This document shows, one piece after another, positions 9,549-15,613 of a stretch of 15,613 bases of DNA. Position 1 is the stretch's first letter. Every line of letters begins with the position of its first letter. The stretch is from Haplosporangium gracile (taxonomy: Eukaryota > Mortierellomycota > Mortierellomycetes > Mortierellales > Mortierellaceae), in the NCBI GenBank assembly GCA_015499985.1, contig JAAAUF010000946.1, positions 1 to 15,613 on the forward strand. Direction: 5' to 3'. Below the pieces are notes generated by a model. That model saw only the letters and a program-made list of their open reading frames with translations, did not search any database and was not told where the DNA came from. The position numbers and the translations under genes were made by a program.

Positions 9549-10305
9549 GGCTTGCTGCTGCTGCGGTTATTGTTATGGGTCTTGAGGAGAGTAGACTAAT
9601 TGAGAGAGAATGAATCAAGAAAGAAACACGTCGCGTAGTGAGTATGTGCGCGTTGTTGGTATTTTTAATATTCCCTGTCAAAGGTGGGCATGTGCGTGTG
9701 AATGTGAAAAGGGGAGCGGGACTTTATTTATTTTGGTGGCGCAAGAGGGAGAAAGAGGTCGAAGACAAATGGGACGGACAGGTTGTGTGTAGTTATGTAC
9801 CTGAGAGCACGAGTGTGCTGGGACGCAAGCAAGCAAGCAGGCAGGTAAGAAGAGTCCTCGAAAGATTGACGTGGTCTGGTCAAGAGCACGACTTCAATGA
9901 AATAAGGCACAATTAGGTGGAGTAAGGAAGGAAGGACCTAGGAATCTGCGTGTTGTTGTGTAAGCTAAGAAGAAAGAAAACAAAACAAGAACGCGACCGA
10001 GGCAATTGCACGTGACTTGTGGACTTAAGAAAGCATCACAAGGCCATATATTTAAGGGGTACTTCTTATTTTGTTTATTCTTTTTTTCACCGGTGAGCGA
10101 CGGATAAGCGAAGGTCAGTACTTTAAGGGGTAGTGATTTTTTTTGTACTAAATCCACCTTAAGCAAGCGAGCGACGGTCAAAAAAATAGGTCGCTCACCC
10201 TTTCCTCACAGCTCTACTTTTATTCCCTTTCTTCCACTTTTTCATCCTTCCTCTCTCTGCCCCTTGTTCTCCTCCTGACGTACTCATAAACACACGCCAT
10301 CCAAC
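9549..10305. promoter_or_regulatory. Divergent intergenic promoter region between MMS22 and the LRR-like gene
   Basis: These 757 bp separate the two start codons and must contain both promoters. Seen here: a CACGTGAC box (10009-10016), a possible TATA element (TATATTTA, 10047-10054) about 255 bp before the + strand ATG, an imperfect duplication (separate entry), and a C/T-rich tract at about 10196-10280 that looks like the start-site region of the + strand gene. No small ORF here looks coding. Confidence 0.6.
10051..10198. repeat. Imperfect ~72 bp direct duplication with inverted ends in the divergent promoter
   Basis: TTTAAGGGGTA occurs at 10051 and 10122, and GAGCGACGG occurs at 10095 and 10169. 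The spacings of 71 and 74 bp imply a decayed tandem copy. GGTGAGCGAC (10092-10101) also returns inverted as GTCGCTCACC (10190-10199), and the second GAGCGAC forms a short hairpin with GTCGCTC. This may be duplicated regulatory DNA or the remains of a small mobile element. Confidence 0.5.
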
Positions 10306-10494
10306 ATGCTACACGAACAGGCAACTCAAACGTCAATCACCACCGCCTACATCCGCGACCCCTGCACCACAGGCGTCTTCCAGACCTTCCGAAACGGACT
10401 CGACGTCGTCCGCATGGAGGCCGTCCTCCACCCTGTCACCGGAACCTTCGTCGTCCTCTGGAACGACATCAAGGTCTGCTTCCCCGGCCTGACT

Positions 10495-10497
10495 TGA
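10495..10497 (+). other. In-frame TGA stop inside exon 1 of the LRR-like gene
   Basis: The frame reads CFPGLT, stop, LQNKDIYVPLVRGPSAYR and then splices into a frame open for about 600 codons. TGA differs from CGA (Arg) by one C-to-T change at a CpG, a common mutation. The following bases are CTC, so the context is TGA-CT, which resembles known leaky stops. Confidence 0.8.
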
Positions 10498-10550
10498 CTC
10501 CAGAACAAGGATATCTACGTTCCCCTAGTCCGCGGCCCCAGTGCCTATCG

Positions 10551-10640
10551 GTACGTCATGTTTTTTTATGTTCCGATAATATGATGGCATATAGATCAAG
10601 AAGGCTTACACCAAGTACATTCTCATCCACTGGACAATAG
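10551..10640 (+). other. Intron 1 of the LRR-like gene
   Basis: The donor GTACGT follows TATCG and the acceptor ends CAATAG. Length is 90 bp, phase 2. The join makes CGA (Arg) and continues VAPLGIQHQPG. A nearer AG at about 10592 would put the downstream frame wrong, so the later acceptor is preferred. Confidence 0.72.
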
Positions 10641-12429
10641 AGTGGCCCCCCTTGGCATTCAGCACCAGCCTGGAGTCATTATCGATGTGATTTATGACTC
10701 TACCGCCCCAAAGATGGTCAAGCTCAGGTGCAACAAGAAGCACCATGACCCTGAGCCTGAGCCTTCCAAAGTCATGTCTCCTGCTGCCCTTACGGCTGTC
10801 GTCAGGTCCCATGTTATCAAGCCGGCACCCTTGGAGGATGCAATCGAGTTGGCAGCTAAAACCACCGGACTTTTCGCTTTCACGGCCCAGCCACAACCCC
10901 CACCAGCTCACAGCTCGCCCATCTCTGAACCACCCTCCAAAGCAATTTTAAAGCCCGCTGACACCGCCTTGTCCATTGCGGACTCGAACTCGGAGTCAGA
11001 CTCATCCGAAGAGGACTTCATCCCTCCTTCTTTCCATTCCAAAATATCCCCAAAGAAAATTGATCCAGCCGTCATCAAGAAGTTTGTCAACGCCGCCAAC
11101 AGCTCCGCTGCAGCAAACCGCGACCTCAGCGCTCACCTTGCCGACTTCAGCAACAGACCGCAAAAGTCCAACACTTCCCAGCCAGACAATACCCATAGCT
11201 TTAGACCTCGACCAAACCAGCTACCCAGACCGGTAGTCCCCCGATCCAAGGACGATATCGTGCTGTCCGTCGCATCCGTCGCAGCTCTTGGAGCTGTAAA
11301 AGAGAACCCTTCTGTCTCTCTTCAACCCTCAGCCGCCAATCTCGACAGCAAGGTGGGCTCCACCTTTTCAGTACAGAGTGCCACGTTGAACATCTCTGCC
11401 GATTTTGGTGGTGGGAGCAGTGGTGGAAGCGGCTCCTTCTCCAAGAACTCGACGCAAAACCAGAAACGAAAGGGGCGTGCCTTGAGGCGGAGTAAGGAGT
11501 TCCAGAACGCGGAGCAAGATCCTGCATCAATTCAGCTGATGAGCACCTTGGACACGCAGCAGCTGATCCTTCCAGCTAACACTCTCCACGATAAACCGAA
11601 CGTCAAGTCGTCTTTTCCCTCTTCTGCTTCTATCTCCAACAATACGTCGTCGGCTGTCTCCTCTCCTGCCAACTCAAGCAGCAACTTCACTGTCCACAAT
11701 ATTGTCACTCGTCGCGCTAAGGATATCATGACTGCGCGCTACGGCTGGCTGGATAGTCCCTGCTCGAGACTCTCCGTCATTCTTCCCCGCAAGGACAACA
11801 TTGGCTCAGTGGCAGAGGTCAGAGCCATGGCCTGGCAAGACTTTGACGTTCATTTCCTGTGCGACTGCATGGACATCCCTGAAGCCGGTATTGATGTGAA
11901 TGGGCTCTTCAAGGGTTCTGATATGGACGGAACAGGAGCTCTTATCCCAAAGTCAGTTCTCTCGGAAGATGGGGTGGAAATTGAGCCAATCCGTTACACA
12001 GGTCATAGCTATATCCCTCATTTTGACCTCAACGAATCTGCCGATCTTTCTTTGCAGAAGGACTGCTTAGCGCTAGCTCCGTACCTGATGACGGTCCTCG
12101 AGATGCTCGAGTATGGTGTCGTCATTGACGGAAAGACCAAAATGATGCCCCTGAGGAATTTGGAGGAGCGGAAGAAGGTCATGTACTCGATTGCTTTCTT
12201 GGTGGGACATGGAATCGAGGCGAGCTATCAACTTTACTCTAAGCGTCTTTCATCACTGGACGACATCGAACCCACTCCACCTTTGAAGCCATCCCAGTTG
12301 TCTGACTTTTACTACAACAGGATCTCTATTAAGGAGCCTCTCGGCACGAGGATCCCTTTCCGAATGAAAGATGATGTCGCTGGTGGAGAGATGATAGAAT
12401 GGGAAAGAGAGCCGGGTCTGTTTATTCAG

Positions 12430-12491
12430 GTACATTCAGGGTATTTATACCCTGAATGATCACGTGACATCAATTTGTATGCTGGTAGCAG
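12430..12491 (+). other. Probable intron 2 of the LRR-like gene, acceptor out of frame by one base
   Basis: The donor GTACAT follows LFIQ (CAG, phase 0) and the acceptor is GGTAGCAG. The next exon should start GTC CGG TGG but the sequence after CAG is TCCGGTGG, so one G seems to be missing at the junction. All three nearby AG acceptors (12488, 12491, 12509) share the wrong phase. The only frame-keeping alternative I find is a poor donor, GTCTGT at 12416, which would drop GLFIQ. The intron contains a 26 bp near-palindrome and TCACGTGA (12460-12467). Confidence 0.5.
12433..12458. repeat. 26 bp near-perfect palindrome (12 bp arms, 2 base spacer)
   Basis: CATTCAGGGTAT (12433-12444) is the exact reverse complement of ATACCCTGAATG (12447-12458), with TT between. 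It lies three bases inside the predicted intron 2 donor and covers over 40 percent of that intron. As RNA it would form a tight hairpin next to the 5' splice site. Confidence 0.9.
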
Positions 12492-14402
12492 TCCGGTGGC
12501 TTATTATAGCACACCGAACGCCCGACGGCGATGTTCGATGGACTTGTACCACGCATTGGAATCATTTGACGGTCTGGGATCTGATCTCGCGAGCCTTCAA
12601 CTTTTTCAAGAACCTCGACTCTGCCCATTCTGCCTTCTATATGAACCTTGGAGCATTTGTCGTCACGCTCAAGACGAGAGAGCGAGCTCAGGAGTTTTAT
12701 GAACTTGTAGGCCTCATGAATTCAACGATCGTGGTTTCCTTTTCCTTAGACTGGCATCTCACGATCGAGGATGTACATGAGTTGGAGGCCGTTCCCCCCA
12801 GGCTGCATGCTTCCTGTGTCAAGGTTCAAGTGCGAGAGTCGCAGGGCTGTTGCGATGACAGCGTTCTCCCCTCAGGATTCGGCCACAGTTTTTTCAAGGT
12901 CGTCGTGGAGGCCCTCAGGAACAAGCGAATTGAAGCCTTTTCGATCGAGAAGAGGGTTGCGGCCGACACAGCTGATCCTGTGGACTATTTGCAATCGTTC
13001 AAGAGCGTTGTAAGTCTGGACCCGGTTTTAGCTCGGTTCTGTCGTGAGCAGGTATCAGGCAAGGTCCAGCTTGGTTTGCTGGTCGCGAATTTGGACAGAG
13101 CCATCAGTCTGGTTCGCAAGGGTCTTCACGGATTCCACTCCCTGTCGAAGCTAACGTTGGAGTCGTCACACTTGGATCATCTCAACATTGATTTCAACGC
13201 CGATCATGTCGCGGAGGACAAGGTCGAGGACACGGACTATATGGAGCAGAGCGATGTTGAGTACTTCAACAAACGGTCGAGCGACGCCATCACGATGAGA
13301 TCGTATCGATCTGCGGGCACGTCGCTTCTTCGTTCGACTGCTCTCAAGGATATTAACATCCGCATTTCGTTTCCGGAGGATGGGCCACGTATCCGAGAGA
13401 TGGTCAAGAGTAACCACCGGCTCAGCCAGATTGAGCTTTCCATCGAGACCAAGGACGATCCCTGTCAGGTGTTTGAGTACTTCAAGGCACTGATGGTCAA
13501 TCACCCGAGCCTGATGTCGTTCCAGCTTTGTAAGGACTGGGGCGAGAACGACAAGTCGAACTTTATCTGGCATGACGTATCGGATCGGACCAAGATGACG
13601 CTATCAATCCAGAGCTATGCCGAGGACAAGATTGGACCCCTGATTCAAAGGTTTGGATCATGCTTGTTGCAGCTGTACATCCACAGTATTAACGAGCAGG
13701 ACTCTGCCATTTTGGAGAAGGTAACGGGATCACGGAGGGGACTCAAGCTGATGTCGATCACGTTGGTCAATGCCTGTTCGCTCGACGAGCCGGCGTTAGA
13801 CGACCTGGTAAAAGTTGTGATGAGGCTGAATTTGGAGCAATTCTCGATTATGGGCATGGTAGCGGCTCGGAGTGCTGGTCGGCTGGCGGATTTCATGAAG
13901 GCTGTGGCAGCGAGGATCACAGAGATTAATCTTTTTGGAGAACATGCCAAGGGGATAATGATAGAGCTCGGCAAGCGGTTGCCGTACATGTCGACGATGG
14001 AACAGCTGGTGAAGTTGAACCTTACTGGACCGTTCTACGCGACGACCGAGGATTTGACGTGGATGCAGACGTTGTTCAAGAAGGAGATTCCGTTGAGTAC
14101 GTTTGAACTGCAAAGGGTGAACCTGAGCCACCAGGGATGGATGACACTTGCGAAGGAGATTGATTTTGGACATTTGAAATACTTCCGAATCGGTCCCGAG
14201 GTGTCGCTGAGGCCGGAAGCGATTGCGACGTTTACAAGCAAGGTCCCGGATAACTCTGAGCTGGAGAGCTTTCACTTGGACACGGATGGGATGAAGGAGG
14301 CACACTGTCTGTCATACAAGGCGGCGCTTTTGCCCAAGTTGCGTAAGACGACGGCACTCGTCAGCATCGGGCGGTACTTTTAATTATTCTTTGCCTGTCA
14401 AT

Positions 14403-14667
14403 AGAGAATTTTCGGAGGCGGCACTTTTCCTTCGCACTTTGCCTTCGAAAAGGTGTAGATGTTTCGGAGATCTTCCTAATCGTAAGTGCTATGATCACAG
14501 GATGAGCACTGATGCGCTTGTAAAGATCATCTCTATATGTATCCAAAGGAAGGATGTCCTTCCCAATTCTCCTTCCTGGTAGGATATCCCTTACTCTAAC
14601 CTCTTTAATATGAAGTGTGGCTGTTGTGACAGCGAAATGAAGGAAAGTGCCGCCTCCGAAAATTCTC
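14403..14667. mobile_element. MITE-like element with ~29 bp terminal inverted repeats
   Basis: The left end 14404-14433 (GAGAATTTTCGGAGGCGGCA then CTTTTCCTTC) is the reverse complement of 14639-14667 apart from one missing base. The ~265 bp body has no credible ORF, so the element is non-autonomous. A related end lies at 1-80, showing at least two copies nearby. I find no clear target-site duplication, so the superfamily cannot be named. It begins 20 bp after the TAA of the LRR-like gene and would form most of its 3' untranslated region. Confidence 0.75.
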
Positions 14668-15613
14668 GCTTCTTTTCTGTTCTTTAACTAACCGCTCCTC
14701 TTTCATCCGAGTACACTGACCACACAATAAGTTCATTTTCTGTTCTTCTTTGTTCTTGATGTGTATGTCCGACTACAAGCGCCAAATTGTGTTTTTTCTT
14801 CCCTTTCTAAACTTGAGCCAAATGGGAAATGAAATCAGTGTGCGCTGGCCCCAATTGTTGAGACATATCTGTAGGAAAAAAAAAAGGAAAAGAAAGAGAA
14901 AAAAATAGCCTCGTGTTCATCCCACTCACTTTACATGAACCAGAAGCAAATCCTCTTCGTGCAGCGAAGGTTCTCACAAAGTGAGATCCGCTGGATTACT
15001 TAATCAAGTGAACTACAGAGGCAATTTTTAGTTTTATTGGCTGTCAAGAACCCTCAAAACGACTTCACGTCTGCTATGCTTTCTTAACTCTGGATTCGCA
15101 AACCGAGTCCCTTGACAAGGAAGAATAATGGTTGGTGATGCCAAATGAAATGACGGCTAAACGACACAGACCTTGCAGCAGTTCAAACAAGTCGTAAACC
15201 CAAAAAGGAGACTCGCCCTCCTTTCGTCTTTCGGTGCACCGAGCTACTCATAATGCTGTCATAGTCCGCTCAAACCTGGGCAATCAAGAGGAAAGTGGCA
15301 TGCCGCGGCGCTGTGAAAAAACTTGACCCTCTTACGCGTATCACTCACTGGTGCCCTGGGATCTTTTAGGGCTTTTTTTATAGTTTCTTAATATACTCAG
15401 AACCTTTTTTCTCTGTCCTAGAAAAAAAGGATAAAAAGAAGAGCGGCACCCAGGGCCTTGCGTTGAAAACACTTTGGTGAAAAAGGATATACTTAAATGC
15501 CGCCTACCTATTTTTATCGCCTTATACGGTGCCCCAAGTATTTGCCCTCGATTTAAAGTTTAAGGGAACGTTAAATTGTGTTCACTTTAAAAAGGGTGAC
15601 TGCATTTGCGGCA
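14668..15613. other. Intergenic tail, no gene recognised
   Basis: These 946 bp have no ORF that looks coding on either strand. They contain an A/G tract (about 14873-14907), a nested hairpin (14925-14985), a CGGTGCACCG palindrome (about 15233), an ACGCGT site (about 15334), and inverted repeats GCCCTGGG/CCCAGGGC (15353-15360 and 15449-15456) around a T-run/A-run hairpin (15403-15430). The stretch could be promoter DNA of a gene beyond the window or decayed repeat DNA. Confidence 0.4.
14925..14985. repeat. Nested three-step inverted repeat (hairpin)
   Basis: CTCACTTT (14925-14932) pairs with AAAGTGAG (14978-14985). Inside it GAAC (14937-14940) pairs with GTTC (14970-14973), and inside that CTTCG (14955-14959) pairs with CGAAG (14965-14969). 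The three stems are properly nested in 61 bases. It does not match a tRNA layout. It may be a small structured RNA, a tiny MITE or chance. Confidence 0.45.

Larger units (their letters stand above)
10306..14383 (+). pseudogene. LRR-like large fungal protein gene, probably inactivated (in-frame TGA plus a frame break), 3 exons
   Basis: Predicted exons are 10306-10550, 10641-12429 and about 12492-14383, roughly 1308 codons. Residues 1-100 form a compact cap (starts MLHEQATQTS; FVVLWNDIKVCFPG; HQPGVIIDVIYD across intron 1). Residues about 110-430 are disordered and rich in Ser, Pro and Asn with an acidic patch (SESDSSEEDF, about 199-208). A conserved-looking block follows (RLSVILPRK near 455, HFLCDCMD near 487, then helices to about 678). 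The last half repeats short hydrophobic strands and helices like irregular leucine-rich repeats, ending SIGRYF. It resembles large families I associate with Mortierellaceae, from memory only; the function is unknown. Codon 64 is TGA, and exon 3 is out of frame with exon 2 unless a weak splice site is used. Strong C-ending codon bias continues past the TGA, so the damage looks recent, or the stop is read through. A sequencing error is also possible. Confidence 0.62.

Noticed and set aside
9287..9613. + strand ORF with alternating Met-Arg and Met-Lys
   Set aside because: It is the antisense reading of the poly-serine microsatellite, with no independent coding signal.
12464..14383. Independent gene starting near 12464
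   Set aside because: It has no ATG at that position (the codon is GTG) and no promoter, and its protein continues the upstream exon of the LRR-like gene after an intron.
14391..14582. 63-codon ORF inside the MITE-like element
   Set aside because: It reads through the terminal repeat, is short, shows no transposase motif and is not needed to explain the element.
14925..14998. tRNA-like structure
   Set aside because: The stem order and loop sizes do not fit a cloverleaf, and no anticodon arm or proper T-loop is visible.

Overview
The window looks like nuclear DNA from a filamentous fungus, most likely an early-diverging one of the Mortierella type. The evidence is short GT-AG introns (about 60-116 bp), pyrimidine-rich leaders ahead of start codons, a very large disordered repair protein, and a second gene resembling lineage-expanded leucine-rich-repeat-like families that I associate with Mortierellaceae. 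The genus-level placement is inference. I see no bacterial operon structure, rRNA, tRNA or CRISPR array.

Layout: (1) 1-1042 has no convincing gene. Its first 80 bases carry one end of a small inverted-repeat element, and the rest is pyrimidine-rich on the + strand. (2) 1043-9548, minus strand, is one six-exon gene for a predicted 2657-residue protein of the Mus7/MMS22 family, the adaptor of a cullin-type ubiquitin ligase that protects damaged replication forks. The reading frames line up across five introns with consensus-type GT...AG ends, so stretches that look like separate ORFs (9548-8136, 8032-6287, 6184-2941, 2837-1468, 1351-1172, 1063-1043) join into one protein. (3) 9549-10305 is a divergent promoter region with an imperfect ~72 bp duplication and inverted repeats. 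(4) 10306-14383, plus strand, is a second gene of about 1300 codons in three exons. It is broken twice: an in-frame TGA at codon 64 and a one-base frame break at the second intron's acceptor. It encodes a conserved N-terminal cap, a disordered Ser/Pro/acidic insert, a conserved globular block and a C-terminal irregular LRR-like half. (5) 14403-14667 is a ~265 bp MITE-like element with ~29 bp terminal inverted repeats, starting 20 bp after that gene's stop. The 80 bp at the window start match its right end. (6) 14668-15613 has no gene, only hairpins and A-rich tracts.

The most interesting points are an array of SUMO-interacting-like motifs in the disordered N terminus of the MMS22 protein, a stop-free in-frame last intron that could give an alternative hydrophobic C terminus, and the double lesion in the LRR-like gene, where the frame break coincides with an intron that is largely a 26 bp near-perfect palindrome. 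The two genes share only an intergenic region. Nothing shows that they act together.
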